Assembly (NCBI RefSeq): GCF_030246905.1
Contig: NZ_CP126741.1
Coordinates: 310,001-374,000 of the forward strand
Reading direction: 5' to 3'
From: Microbacterium sp. zg-Y818
GTDB taxonomy: Bacteria; Actinomycetota; Actinomycetes; Actinomycetales; Microbacteriaceae
Length of the DNA: 64,000 nt
Shown here: positions 11,161 through 19,653 of the stretch, in pieces
How the letters are laid out: each line of letters opens with the position of its first letter
Position numbering within the stretch: the first letter of the stretch is position 1
The notes under the pieces: model-generated
The model's input: only the letters and a program-made list of their open reading frames with translations
Database searches by the model: none
Told to the model about the DNA's origin: nothing
Position numbers and translations under genes: made by a program

Positions 11161-14100
11161 CCGCAGCCCCGGTGTGCGCGGCGCTCTGCGGTTGGCGCAG
11201 CGCGGTGCCCGCGGTGACCTTGCGCAGGGTGAGCCCGCGGGTCGCCTCGACGAAGCCGGCCGCCCGCAGCGCCCGGCCGACGGCGGTGCCGTAGACGAAC
11301 TCGCCGTTGACCTGCTCGATGGTGAGGGTGTCGAGCCGTCGCGTGCGGGAGGTCTCGACGAGGTGGGCGGCGGCGGCGGTGAGCTGCGCCTCGTCGTCGG
11401 TGAAGGCCAGCGCCGAGCGGCCGCCGCGCTCGAGGTACAGCGTGAGCGCCCCGTCGACGAGCACGACGAGGCCACCCGCCTTGCGGCCGGGCCGGTGTGT
11501 GACGCCCTCCAGCGGCGGCCAGGCCAGCGCCGCGCCGTAGGGGTTGGCGGGATCGGTCGCCGCGAGGGTCACCGCCTTCAGCGGTGCGGGGTCCGAGAGG
11601 CCCGCGAACTCGCGCAGGCGGTCGACCGTCGCCGAGGCGGCGAACTGCGCGGCGCCCAGCTTCTCGATGACGTAGCCGCGGCGGCAGTGGCCCGCCTCTT
11701 CGAACCCGGCCAGCACCCGGTAGGTCTGCGCGAACCCGCCTGGCACCCCTTCGGCCTGCACGCTGCCGCGGGTGACGACGCCGTACCGGTCCAGCAGCAG
11801 GCTCGCCGTGGCGGTCGCCCGCGCCGAGGCATTGGACTCGGGCTCGGGCAGCAGTGACCAGCGGCCGCCGAGCGCGGGCGGACGCGGCGGCGTGGCGCCG
11901 GGGCGGGGGAGCGCCATGCCGCGGTACAGCCGCGCCCGCGGCGTGCGGCGGGCGGTGCGGTGGGCCTGCGAGCCGCCGCCGAGGAGCGTGCGCACCGGGG
12001 CGAAGGTGTCGTTGGTGACGCGGCCCCGCCAGGTGAGGTCCCAGAGCGCCTCGATGACGGACTGCTCGTTCTCGGCATCGGTCAGCTGACGCAGTTGCGC
12101 CGCGAAGTACGCACCGCCGCCGGCCAGGGCGGTCACGATACGCGCCGCCAGGGCGTCGGGATCGGCCTCGCCCGCCTCGGCCCCGTCGTCGTCCGGTGGG
12201 AGCAGGGTCAGCGGAGCCGTGTCGGTGACGTGCAGGGCGATCCAGCCGTCGCGGCCGGGAAGAGACCCGTGGCCGGACCAGAGGATCTCGCCGGTCGCCG
12301 TCAGCTCGTCGAGCATGCCCGGGGCGTAGTCGCGCACCCGCGACGGCAGCACGAGCGACTCCCAGGCGCTGGCGGGAATGGGCACACCGGCGAGCTGCTC
12401 GACGACCGCCACCACCCCGTCGAGTCCCTCGAGTGGGCGGGTGACGTGCTGCCACACCGGCAGGAACCGCGCGTATGCCTCTGGCGAGACCGGCTCCACG
12501 CTGCCGCGAATCGCGGCGAGTGACCGCATGCGCAGCCGCCGCAGCACCTCGGTGTCGCACCAATCGCCCTCGTCGGCCGCAGCGGATGACGAGCCGCGGC
12601 CGCCAGGGTCGGGGAGGAAGAAGCCGCTTTGGACCCGACCCTGCGACTCCAGCCGCTGCAGCGCCTGCCGGGCGACGGCCTGCCCGAGTCCCAGCCGTAC
12701 GGCGACGTCGGACGCGCGGAACGGCCCGTGCGTGCGGGCGTGGCGGGCGACGAGGTCGGCCAGCGGATCGGCGACGGGTTCGAGGAACGCTGTCGGCAGA
12801 CCGACGGGGAGGGCCGTGCCGAGCGCGTCGCGCAGGCGCCCGGCATCCTCGATCGCCGCCACGCGCTGCGCCCCGCCGATCGTGACGCGGATGGCCCGCC
12901 GTGCCTGCACCAGCGCGTCGAGATGGGCGGTCGCCTCGGCCACCGCCGCGCCGTCGCCGGGTGCATCGACATCGAGCCGCTCCGCGACCTCGTCGGCATC
13001 GAGGGGCCCGAGCAGCCGCAGCAGGTCGGCGACCCCCTCGACACCCCGCGCGCGCCGCTCGGGGTCGAGTCGCTGCACCTCCCGCTCGAACTGCGCGATG
13101 ACGTCGGGATCGAGCAGCTCCCGCATCTCGATCTTGCCGAGCAGCTCCGCCAGCAGCGCCGGGTCGACCGACAGTGCGGCGGCGCGGCGCTCGGCCAGCG
13201 GCGAGTCGCCCTCGTACATGAACGCGCCGACGTAGCCGAACAGCAGATCGCGGGCGTAGGGCGACGGCGAGGCGGGGTCGGTCTCGACGAGGCGGATGCG
13301 GCGCTCGCCGATCGACCGGGCGATGCGCAGCAGGGCGGGGAGGTCATAGACGTCCTGCAGCACCTCGCGGAGGGTCTCGAGGATGATCGGGAAGGTCGGA
13401 TGCCGCCGCGCGACTTCCAGCAGCTGCGCCGACCGCTGGCGCTGCTGCCAGAGCGGAGCGCGCTTGTTCGGGTTCAGACGCGGCAGCAGCAGGGCCCGCG
13501 CCGCGCACTCGCGGAAGCGCGAGGCGAACAGGGCGGAGCCCCCCACCTCGTCGGTGACGATCTGCTCGAGCTCCTCGGGGTCGAAGACGAAGAGGTCGGC
13601 GCCGGGCGGCTCTGCCGCGGCATCCGGCACGCGGGCGATGATGCCGTCGTCGCTCGCGACGGCCGCGCCCTCGACACCCAGGCGCTCGCGGATGCGGGCG
13701 TTGACCGCCAGCGCCCACGGGGCGTGCACGTGCATGCCGTACGGGGAGTGCAGGATGATGCGCCAGTCGCCGACCTCGTCGCGGCCGCGCTCGACGGTCA
13801 GCGTGCGGTCGGTGGGCAGGCTTCCTGTGGCCTCGCGCTGCTCGGCGAGGTAGCCCAGCAGGTTGCCGATCGCGTTGTCATCGAGGCCCGACTCGGTCAG
13901 GCGCGCGACGGCTTTGTCGTGCGGGGCGGCGGACACTTCGCGCGAGAACCTGCCGAGAGCCTCACCGAGCTCGGCCGGGCGTCCGAGGCCGTCACCGTGC
14001 CAGAACGGCAGCTTTCCGGGTTGCCCGAACGCGGGCACCACGTTGACCCGATCGTGGGTGATCTCCACGATCCGCCAGCTCGTCGTGCCGAGCGTGAAGA

Positions 14101-15973
14101 CGTCGTTGACCCGTGACTCGTAGACCATCTCCTCGTCGAGCTCGCCGACCCGTGCATTGCGGGACTCGCCGGCGACGAACACGCCGAACAGGCCGCGATC
14201 GGGGATCGTGCCGCCGCTGGTCACGGCGATGCGCTGGGCGCCCGGGCGCCCGGTCAGCGTGCCGTGGTCGCGGTCCCAGACGATGCGCGGGCGCAGCTCG
14301 GCGAATTCGTCCGAGGGGAAGCGGCCGGCGAGCAGATCCAGCGTCGCCTCGTACGCGGACCGCGGCAGGGTGCGAAACGGCGCGCTGCGGCGCACGGTGT
14401 CGAACCAGCCCTCGACGTCGATCGGGCCGGTCGCGCAGGCGGCCACCGTCTGCTGCGCGAGGATGTCGAGCGGGTTCTGCGGCACCGCGATGGCCTCGAT
14501 CTGACCGGCCAGCATGCGTTCGGTCACCACCGCCGTGTGCAGCACGTCGCCGCGGTGCTTGGGGAAGAGGGCCGCCCGGCTGACCTCGCCGACCTGGTGG
14601 CCCGCTCGTCCGACGCGCTGCAGGCCGGATGCCGCCGACGGCGGCGCCTCGACCTGGATCACGAGGTCGACCGCGCCCATGTCGATGCCGAGCTCGAGCG
14701 AGCTGGTCGCCACGACGCAGCGCAGCAGCCCGGACTTCAGTTCGTCCTCGACCTGCGCGCGCGCCTCTTTCGACACCGACCCGTGGTGGGCCTTCGCGAG
14801 CACCGGCTCGACGCCGGCGGTCGACCCCGCCTGCGCCATCATCTGCGCGGGGACGGCGGGGGCGGGGGGCTCGAGGCCCAGCCGCTCCGCGTAGATCTCG
14901 TTGAGGCGGCCGGTGAGTCGCTCGGCGAGACGGCGGGAGTTGGCGAAGACGATGGTCGAGCGGTGGGCGAGGATGCGGTCGACGATCGCCTCCTCCACGT
15001 GGGGCCACACCGATCCGGTCGCCTCGGTGGACTCCCCCGTCGGCCGCGGCCGCGCCGACGCGGCGAACCAGTCGCCGTCGCCGTCCGCGTCGCTCTTGAC
15101 GTCATCGTCGGTGTCGGTGCCGGGCGGCTCGGCCGCGCCGGGGGGAGGCGGCGGGTTGAGCATGTCGTCGACGGGCACCACGACCCGCAGGTCGAACGCC
15201 TTCGTCGCCCGCGGCGCGACGATCTCCACCGGGGCCGAGCCGCCGAGGAACCGGGCGACCTCATCGATCGGGCGCACCGTGGCCGACAGTCCGATGCGCT
15301 GGGCGGGCGCGAGGGTCGCGGCATCCTCGGCGTGCTCCTGCCGCAGGGCCTCGAGCCGCTCGAGGCTGACCGCCAGGTGCGCGCCGCGCTTGGTGGCGGC
15401 GACCGCGTGCACCTCGTCGACGATGACGGTGTGGACGTTGCGCAGCGTCAGCCCGGCCTGGCTGGTGAGCATGAGGTAGAGCGACTCGGGGGTGGTGATG
15501 AGGATGTCGGGAGGGTCGGCGACCAGCTTGCGGCGGTCCCCGGACGGGGTGTCGCCCGAGCGCACCCCCACTGTCACCTCGGGCACCGTGATGCCCAGGC
15601 GCCGGGCCGACTGCCCGATGCCCACCAGCGGGGAGCGCAGATTGCGTTCGACGTCGACGCCGAGCGCCTTCAGCGGCGAGATGTAGAGCACGCTCGTGCC
15701 GGGCGATGGCTCCCGGCGGGTGCGCCGGCCGCGCGGCGCGGGTGAGGCGCCCGCGCCGGCATCCGCCGGAGCGCGCTTCTCGTGGAAGATGCGGTCGATG
15801 GCCCAGAGGAACGCCGACAGCGTCTTGCCAGAGCCCGTTGGGGCGACGACGAGGGCGTGCTTGCCGTGCGAGATCGCCTCCCACGCGCCGACCTGCGCGT
15901 CGGTCGGCCGGGGGAAGGCGCTGCGGAACCAGTCCTGCGTGGCAGGACCGAACCGCTCGAGAACGTCGCCCAC
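11153..15973 (-). CDS. lhr: Lhr-family ATP-dependent DNA helicase (large form)
   Basis: A 1606-residue superfamily 2 helicase. The N-terminal core carries Walker A VVAPTGSGKTLSAFLWAIDRIF (about 35-56), Walker B/DEVH (VIVDEVHAVAATKRGAHLAVSLERL), motif III LSATVRP, and motifs IV-VI with SLELGIDMGAVDLVIQVEAPPSAASGLQRVGRAGHQVGEV. The remaining ~700 residues are the Lhr C-terminal region. A low-complexity acidic/Pro-rich insertion (about residues 275-310) sits between the RecA lobes. Characterised mycobacterial Lhr is a 3'-5' single-strand-dependent translocase linked to DNA-damage responses. A GTG start (15973) precedes GDVLERFGPATQDWFRSAFPRPTDAQ, the conserved family beginning. It is upstream of nei2 with an 8-bp overlap, supporting a repair role. 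Confidence 0.95.
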   Translation of the reverse strand: MGDVLERFGPATQDWFRSAFPRPTDAQVGAWEAISHGKHALVVAPTGSGKTLSAFLWAIDRIFHEKRAPADAGAGASPAPRGRRTRREPSPGTSVLYISPLKALGVDVERNLRSPLVGIGQSARRLGITVPEVTVGVRSGDTPSGDRRKLVADPPDILITTPESLYLMLTSQAGLTLRNVHTVIVDEVHAVAATKRGAHLAVSLERLEALRQEHAEDAATLAPAQRIGLSATVRPIDEVARFLGGSAPVEIVAPRATKAFDLRVVVPVDDMLNPPPPPGAAEPPGTDTDDDVKSDADGDGDWFAASARPRPTGESTEATGSVWPHVEEAIVDRILAHRSTIVFANSRRLAERLTGRLNEIYAERLGLEPPAPAVPAQMMAQAGSTAGVEPVLAKAHHGSVSKEARAQVEDELKSGLLRCVVATSSLELGIDMGAVDLVIQVEAPPSAASGLQRVGRAGHQVGEVSRAALFPKHRGDVLHTAVVTERMLAGQIEAIAVPQNPLDILAQQTVAACATGPIDVEGWFDTVRRSAPFRTLPRSAYEATLDLLAGRFPSDEFAELRPRIVWDRDHGTLTGRPGAQRIAVTSGGTIPDRGLFGVFVAGESRNARVGELDEEMVYESRVNDVFTLGTTSWRIVEITHDRVNVVPAFGQPGKLPFWHGDGLGRPAELGEALGRFSREVSAAPHDKAVARLTESGLDDNAIGNLLGYLAEQREATGSLPTDRTLTVERGRDEVGDWRIILHSPYGMHVHAPWALAVNARIRERLGVEGAAVASDDGIIARVPDAAAEPPGADLFVFDPEELEQIVTDEVGGSALFASRFRECAARALLLPRLNPNKRAPLWQQRQRSAQLLEVARRHPTFPIILETLREVLQDVYDLPALLRIARSIGERRIRLVETDPASPSPYARDLLFGYVGAFMYEGDSPLAERRAAALSVDPALLAELLGKIEMRELLDPDVIAQFEREVQRLDPERRARGVEGVADLLRLLGPLDADEVAERLDVDAPGDGAAVAEATAHLDALVQARRAIRVTIGGAQRVAAIEDAGRLRDALGTALPVGLPTAFLEPVADPLADLVARHARTHGPFRASDVAVRLGLGQAVARQALQRLESQGRVQSGFFLPDPGGRGSSSAAADEGDWCDTEVLRRLRMRSLAAIRGSVEPVSPEAYARFLPVWQHVTRPLEGLDGVVAVVEQLAGVPIPASAWESLVLPSRVRDYAPGMLDELTATGEILWSGHGSLPGRDGWIALHVTDTAPLTLLPPDDDGAEAGEADPDALAARIVTALAGGGAYFAAQLRQLTDAENEQSVIEALWDLTWRGRVTNDTFAPVRTLLGGGSQAHRTARRTPRARLYRGMALPRPGATPPRPPALGGRWSLLPEPESNASARATATASLLLDRYGVVTRGSVQAEGVPGGFAQTYRVLAGFEEAGHCRRGYVIEKLGAAQFAASATVDRLREFAGLSDPAPLKAVTLAATDPANPYGAALAWPPLEGVTHRPGRKAGGLVVLVDGALTLYLERGGRSALAFTDDEAQLTAAAAHLVETSRTRRLDTLTIEQVNGEFVYGTAVGRALRAAGFVEATRGLTLRKVTAGTALRQPQSAAHTGAADA

Positions 15974-16057
15974 TCTCTTATCTTCTCCCCGGCCACCGAC
16001 AATCGGGCGGGTCTTGACGCCGCGGCGTTCGCAGCCGGGTGGGGCGCTCTCCCCCGC

Positions 16058-16122
16058 GCAGGCGATCTCACCGGCACAGGACGATTCCGCCGGAAACGAC
16101 CTGTCGCGGGGAGTCCTCCTGT
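16058..16122. repeat. Nested inverted repeat, ACAGGA/TCCTGT type, copy 1 (degenerate)
   Basis: Four half-sites start at 16058 (GCAGGCGA), 16076 (ACAGGACG), 16097 (CGACCTGT) and 16115 (CCTCCTGT): two direct, two inverted, at distances 18/21/18. The copy at 59159-59223 has exactly the same spacing and matching flanks (CCGGCACAGGACG). It lies in the divergent gap between lhr and the GreA-like gene. Function unknown; likely a dispersed small repeat element. Confidence 0.7.
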
Positions 16123-16221
16123 TCTGCGGGGTCGGCGCCGAGCGACCCCCGCTCCGCGTTCGTATTCCGAGCGCCGGGGCGATAGGTTGGAAGATCTTTG
16201 TCAGTGCGGAAAGGGACAGTC

Positions 16222-16635
16222 ATGTCGAACGAGCAGGAAACCGTGTGGATGACCGCGGCGGCGCTCGCCGCGCTGCAGAGCGAGCTGGATGAACTGAGCC
16301 GGCGGGCCGAGGGCGACGCCGACCAGGCGCGCCAGGTCGAGCTGCGCAGCCTGATCCGCCGCGCCGAGGTCGGCACGAAGCCGGACGACGGCCTCGTGGA
16401 GCCGGGCATGACGGTGACGGTGCGCTTCACGCGGGACGGCTCGGAGGAGACCTTCCTGCTGGGCAGTCGCGAGCTGGTGAAGCAGGGCGGCGAGGTCGAC
16501 CTCGACGTCTACTCCCCGTCGTCACCGCTGGGAACGGCCATCACCGGACGCTACGTCGGCGACACCGTGAGCTTCGCCGCGCCCAACGGCGCGACCCTCG
16601 AGGTCGCGGTCGTGTCCGCCGTCCCCTTCGCCTGA
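16222..16635 (+). CDS. GreA/GreB-family transcription factor-like protein, short coiled coil
   Basis: The 137 residues pair a short N-terminal helical hairpin (ALAALQSELDELSRRAEG...QVELRSLIRRAEV) with a C-terminal FKBP-like GreA/GreB domain: VEPGMTVTVRFTRDGSEETFLLGSRE, then YSPSSPLGTAITGRYVGDTVSFAAPNG. The usual GreA is about 158 residues, and the coiled coil here is shorter by roughly 20-30, though an acidic DELSRRAEGDAD tip-like segment remains. Gre factors reach RNA polymerase through the secondary channel; this shortened version could be a Gre antagonist/paralogue rather than the cleavage factor. The ATG at 16222 is preferred over upstream GTG codons because AAAGGGA precedes it. Convergent with the ABC-F gene, 7 bp apart. 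Confidence 0.75.
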   Translation: MSNEQETVWMTAAALAALQSELDELSRRAEGDADQARQVELRSLIRRAEVGTKPDDGLVEPGMTVTVRFTRDGSEETFLLGSRELVKQGGEVDLDVYSPSSPLGTAITGRYVGDTVSFAAPNGATLEVAVVSAVPFA

Positions 16636-16642
16636 GGCCGCC

Positions 16643-18358
16643 TCACGCACGCTCGGACATCGCACCGTCGGCGTCCAGGCGAAGGACCAGGTCGGGCTGC
16701 AGCCTCTCGAGGAACGCGTCGTCGTGACTGACCACCAGCACGGCGCCGCGGTAGGCGCCGAGCGCGTCGACGAGCGCGTCGACGGTGTCGAGGTCGAGGT
16801 TGTTGGTCGGCTCGTCGAGGATCAGCAGCTGCGGCGGCGGTTCGGTCAGCAGAAGCCTGGCCAGGGCGACGCGGAAGCGCTCGCCGCCTGAGAGGCTCGC
16901 GACCGGGCGGTCGACGGTCGCGCCCCGGATGAGGAAGCGGGCCAGCCGATTGCGCAGGTCGGCGACGGCGACGCCCGGCGCAGCCGCGCGGACGTTGTCG
17001 AGCACCGACGCGGTGTCGTCGAGGCCGTCGATCCGCTGCGGCAGGTAGCCGATGCGGTCGGTGTGCGCGGCGGCGCGCGCACAACGTCGCCGAATCGGCG
17101 CCTCGGGGTCCCAGGCGGCCGGTTCGGCCGCGATCCGGGGTGGGATGCCGACGTTGTGCACGGCGGCGGCCGCGACGCCGGCCGGCGCGGGCGCGTTGCG
17201 GGCCGCGTCGTCTCCTGCGACCAGCTGCTCCAGCAGCGTCGTCTTGCCGGCGCCGTTCGGTCCCACGAGCGCGGTGCGCTCGGGGCCTTGCAGCACCCAG
17301 GACCGCTCGCCATCGCCGAAGGTGGCGAGGCGCCGCGCGGCGGGGACTCCCGGGTCGGGCAGATCGATGCGCACCGACCTGTCGTCGCGCACCCGGCGCT
17401 CGGCGGCATCCAGCGCCGCGCGCGCGTCGGCCTCGCGGCCTGCGACCATGCCGCGCAGCCTTCCCGCAGACACCTGCGCAGCGTGCGCGCGGTTGCCCGC
17501 GACGATGCCCGGCACGCGTTTCTCGCGCTGGGCTTTGCTCCCCATCGCCGCCCGCGATGCGAGCGTCGCCTCGGCTTCGATGCGGTCGCGCTTCTCGCGA
17601 CGGACGACCTGGGCGGCGGCGCGCTCGGCCTGCCGCGCGGCTGCCTGCTCGCGCTCGATCGCCTCTCGCCAGAGCGAGTACGGTCCGCCGAAGGTCGACA
17701 GAGTCTGGGCGTAAAGCTCGGCGGTCTCGTCCATCGTCTCCAGCAGCGCGGTGTCGTGGCTCACCACGATCAGCGCTCCCGGCCAGTCGCGCACCATCGC
17801 CGTCAGCCGCGCCCTGGCGTCACGGTCCAGGTTGTTCGTGGGTTCGTCGAGCAGCGTCACCGCGGCACGGCGTCGGCGGACGCCGGCCACCGCCGCGAGC
17901 ACCGCCTCGCCGCCGGAGAGCTCCCCGACGCGGCGGTCCAGCGCGCCCGGCGGCAGCCCGGCGTCGGCGAGAGCGGTGAGGGCGCGGGACTCCACATCCC
18001 AGTCGTCGCCGACCGCGTCGAAATGCGCCGGGTCGACGTCACCCGACTCGATCGCCCGCACGGCGCGCAGCGCCGCGCCGACGCCGAGAAGGTCGGCGAC
18101 CGGGCGATCGACGGCGAGCATGAGGGTCTGCGGCAGCCAGGCGACGTCGCCGCTCACGGTGAGATGACCGCCGGTGGGGGCCGCGGCGCCGGCGATGAGC
18201 CGAAGCAGCGTGGACTTGCCGCAGCCATTGCGCCCGACGAGTCCGGTGCGGCCGGCGCCGAACGCGCCGGAGACCTCGGCGAGAGCGGGGGTGCCGTCCG
18301 GCCAGACGAACGAGACGCGGTCCAGGACGACCGACGGGGAAGAAGTGGGGAGGTGCAT
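16643..18358 (-). CDS. ABC-F ATPase (ribosome-protection / translation-factor type)
   Basis: The 571 residues contain two ABC domains without membrane segments. Domain 1: Walker [10 protein letters not shown], signature LSGGE, Walker [13 protein letters not shown]. Domain 2: [30 protein letters not shown] charged helical linker (about 230-325) with [16 protein letters not shown] and [11 protein letters not shown] joins them, as in ABC-F proteins that enter the ribosomal E site. Some of these confer macrolide, lincosamide or pleuromutilin resistance; others are housekeeping. The long structured leader with an upstream peptide and a hairpin covering the Shine-Dalgarno GAAGGA argues for an inducible, antibiotic-responsive member. 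The ATG at 18358 is five bases after GAAGGA. Specificity cannot be read from the sequence. Confidence 0.9.
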   Translation of the reverse strand: MHLPTSSPSVVLDRVSFVWPDGTPALAEVSGAFGAGRTGLVGRNGCGKSTLLRLIAGAAAPTGGHLTVSGDVAWLPQTLMLAVDRPVADLLGVGAALRAVRAIESGDVDPAHFDAVGDDWDVESRALTALADAGLPPGALDRRVGELSGGEAVLAAVAGVRRRRAAVTLLDEPTNNLDRDARARLTAMVRDWPGALIVVSHDTALLETMDETAELYAQTLSTFGGPYSLWREAIEREQAAARQAERAAAQVVRREKRDRIEAEATLASRAAMGSKAQREKRVPGIVAGNRAHAAQVSAGRLRGMVAGREADARAALDAAERRVRDDRSVRIDLPDPGVPAARRLATFGDGERSWVLQGPERTALVGPNGAGKTTLLEQLVAGDDAARNAPAPAGVAAAAVHNVGIPPRIAAEPAAWDPEAPIRRRCARAAAHTDRIGYLPQRIDGLDDTASVLDNVRAAAPGVAVADLRNRLARFLIRGATVDRPVASLSGGERFRVALARLLLTEPPPQLLILDEPTNNLDLDTVDALVDALGAYRGAVLVVSHDDAFLERLQPDLVLRLDADGAMSERA

Positions 18359-18364
18359 GAGGAT

Positions 18365-18409
18365 CCTTCGGTGTCAGCCCTGCGATGCAGGGGCGCGCTG
18401 ACACGAAGG
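18365..18409 (-). promoter_or_regulatory. Shine-Dalgarno-sequestering hairpin in the ABC-F leader
   Basis: On the minus strand CCTTCGTGTCAGC pairs with GCTGACACCGAAGG (one bulged C), with an inner CCCTGC/GCAGGG stem. The 3' arm contains GAAGGA, the Shine-Dalgarno of the ABC-F gene. The 5' arm can alternatively pair with GCGCGCTGAC at the end of the upstream peptide ORF (18498-18507, 10 perfect pairs with 18393-18402) or with GCGCTGAC at 18461-18468. Two mutually exclusive structures are therefore possible. Confidence 0.65.
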
Positions 18410-18498
18410 ACGCGGTCACGGCGGCGGAGGAGTCCGGGCCGGAGGCGACGGGATCGACGGGTCAGCGCAGGGAGCGCTTCCGCGTCGAGGATCGACGG

Positions 18499-18537
18499 TC
18501 AGCGCGCGTGCTGCGCGGCCGTGACGATCTCCGTCAT
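18499..18537 (-). CDS. Candidate 12-residue leader peptide upstream of the ABC-F gene
   Basis: The peptide MTEIVTAAQHAR starts at ATG 18537 and stops at TGA 18499-18501. GAGGA lies five bases before the ATG, a good ribosome-binding site. Its last codons and stop (GCGCGCTGAC) are perfectly complementary to the 5' arm of the hairpin that hides the ABC-F Shine-Dalgarno. A start/stop pair ATGAAATGA overlaps the beginning. A -10-like TATGCT (18576-18571) lies about 30 bases upstream. The layout matches known drug-sensing leader peptides of msr(A), vmlR or erm genes; that this peptide stalls ribosomes is inference. Confidence 0.55.
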   Translation of the reverse strand: MTEIVTAAQHAR

Positions 18538-18570
18538 TTCATTCCTCACGTGGGGGACAAGGATGCCGAC

Positions 18571-18576
18571 AGCATA
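18571..18576 (-). promoter_or_regulatory. Candidate -10 hexamer of the ABC-F transcript
   Basis: TATGCT on the minus strand, about 34 bp upstream of the leader-peptide ATG. No convincing -35 is visible in the GC-rich stretch before it, which would fit an activator-dependent promoter. Weak evidence on its own; supported by the leader layout. Confidence 0.35.
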
Positions 18577-18610
18577 GCCGCGGCGCCCGGAGCGGGCTAC
18601 TGTGCCCGGC

Positions 18611-18952
18611 ATGGGCGACGGGCGGCGGGGGGAGCGAGCCGCCACCGTGCGCGCGTGGACCTTCGCCGCGATCATCGGCATCGGGATCGGCGCCGCGATG
18701 GGAGCGGCGCTCGGCGACGTGGTGCTGGGCATCGGTCTGGGCATGTGCTTCGCGGTGGTCTTCGCCGTCGCGTTCCAGCCCTCGGTGGACCTGGATCCGG
18801 GCGAGGTCGTCGGTGTCGCTGAGCCCGCGGTGGCCGAGCCGGGTCCAGCGCCCGTCGCCGACGAGCACCTCATCACGGGGGAGCAGCACGTGCTCGACGG
18901 TGACGGTGACCCCGCGCGGGACACCGACCCCGACCGCTACGACGGGGAGTGA
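18611..18952 (+). CDS. Small membrane protein with acidic tail, unrecognised
   Basis: About 113 residues: a short basic N-terminus (GDGRRGERAATVRAW), two adjacent hydrophobic segments (TFAAIIGIGIGAAMGAALGDVVLGIGLGMCFAVVFAVAF), then an acidic cytosolic-type tail rich in Asp, Glu and Pro ending in DTDPDRYDGE. No family recognised. The ATG at 18611 is chosen because TACTGT lies seven bases upstream, the leaderless pattern seen elsewhere in the window; a GTG at 18602 is possible but has no support. Divergent from the ABC-F gene, and its 3' end overlaps the convergent esterase gene by 16 bp. Confidence 0.55.
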   Translation: MGDGRRGERAATVRAWTFAAIIGIGIGAAMGAALGDVVLGIGLGMCFAVVFAVAFQPSVDLDPGEVVGVAEPAVAEPGPAPVADEHLITGEQHVLDGDGDPARDTDPDRYDGE

Positions 18953-19602
18953 GCTGCGGCCGCGAGCCGCTTGCGCAGGAACGTCACGACGTCGTCGAGC
19001 TCCTCCTGAGAGACGCTGTGGGTGAGGCCGGTGTAGACCCGGCCGCTCAGGTCGACGTGCTCGGGCAGCCACTGCACCGTGTACTCGATGAGGGCGGGCG
19101 GAATCACATCGTCAAGCGTGCCGCGGCCCCAGAACACCGGCGGTCGCAGCTCTGCCAGGTGCGCATCCCCCGGGAGCGCCCCGGGCGCGACGTAGCCGCT
19201 CAGGTTCACCGCGAATGAGACGAGGTCCGGCCGCAGTCGCAGCGCCTGCAGTGCGACGGACGCCCCCTGCGAGAAGCCGAGGAGACCGACGGATGCCGCG
19301 TCCGTCTCGGCATCCACCCACTCCACGAAGCGCTCCGCTGCGGCGGTGACGTCGTCGGGCCGGCGACTGTGAAGCCCCTCGATCGGGTACCAGGAGTGCC
19401 CGGGCGTCGGAAACGGCGGCAGCAGCGGCGCGCGCACGGCCGCCACGACGAAGTCGGCGGGCAGGTGCGGGCAGAAGGCGAACAGGTCGTCCTCGTTGGC
19501 TCCGTAGCCGTGCAGCAGCACGAGCAGGGGTCGGCCGGCCCGCTCGGCGGGAGGCGCCGACCAGCGCACGACGGCGGGATCGAGGGCGGGGATGTCGACC
19601 AT
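18937..19602 (-). CDS. Alpha/beta-hydrolase, carboxylesterase/phospholipase type
   Basis: The 221 residues match the small cytosolic carboxylesterase/acyl-protein-thioesterase group. They show LLVLLHGYGANEDDLFAF (oxyanion strand-loop near residue 28), the nucleophile elbow GFSQGASVALQ with Ser near 120, the acid Asp in GTLDDVIPP, and the His in GLTHSVSQEELDDV. No signal peptide is present. I chose ATG 19602 (MVDIPALDP) because AGGA is eight bases upstream; an ATG nine bases earlier has no spaced ribosome-binding site. Substrate unknown. The preceding divergent gene is the NUDIX-like protein, about 50 bp away. Confidence 0.85.
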   Translation of the reverse strand: MVDIPALDPAVVRWSAPPAERAGRPLLVLLHGYGANEDDLFAFCPHLPADFVVAAVRAPLLPPFPTPGHSWYPIEGLHSRRPDDVTAAAERFVEWVDAETDAASVGLLGFSQGASVALQALRLRPDLVSFAVNLSGYVAPGALPGDAHLAELRPPVFWGRGTLDDVIPPALIEYTVQWLPEHVDLSGRVYTGLTHSVSQEELDDVVTFLRKRLAAAAHSPS

Positions 19603-19653
19603 GCCCTCCATCCTGACAGGACGCGCCGACACCGGGAGGGTATACATGAGTGC

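Noticed and set aside
14264..15745. 493-codon plus-strand frame opposite lhr (and 12629-14116)
   Set aside because: Shadow of the helicase gene; no start signals or recognisable domains.
16633..16645. TGAGGC-C-GCCTCA palindrome between the GreA-like and ABC-F genes as a terminator
   Set aside because: Only six pairs with a one-base loop, and largely the consequence of two facing stop codons; no T-tract.
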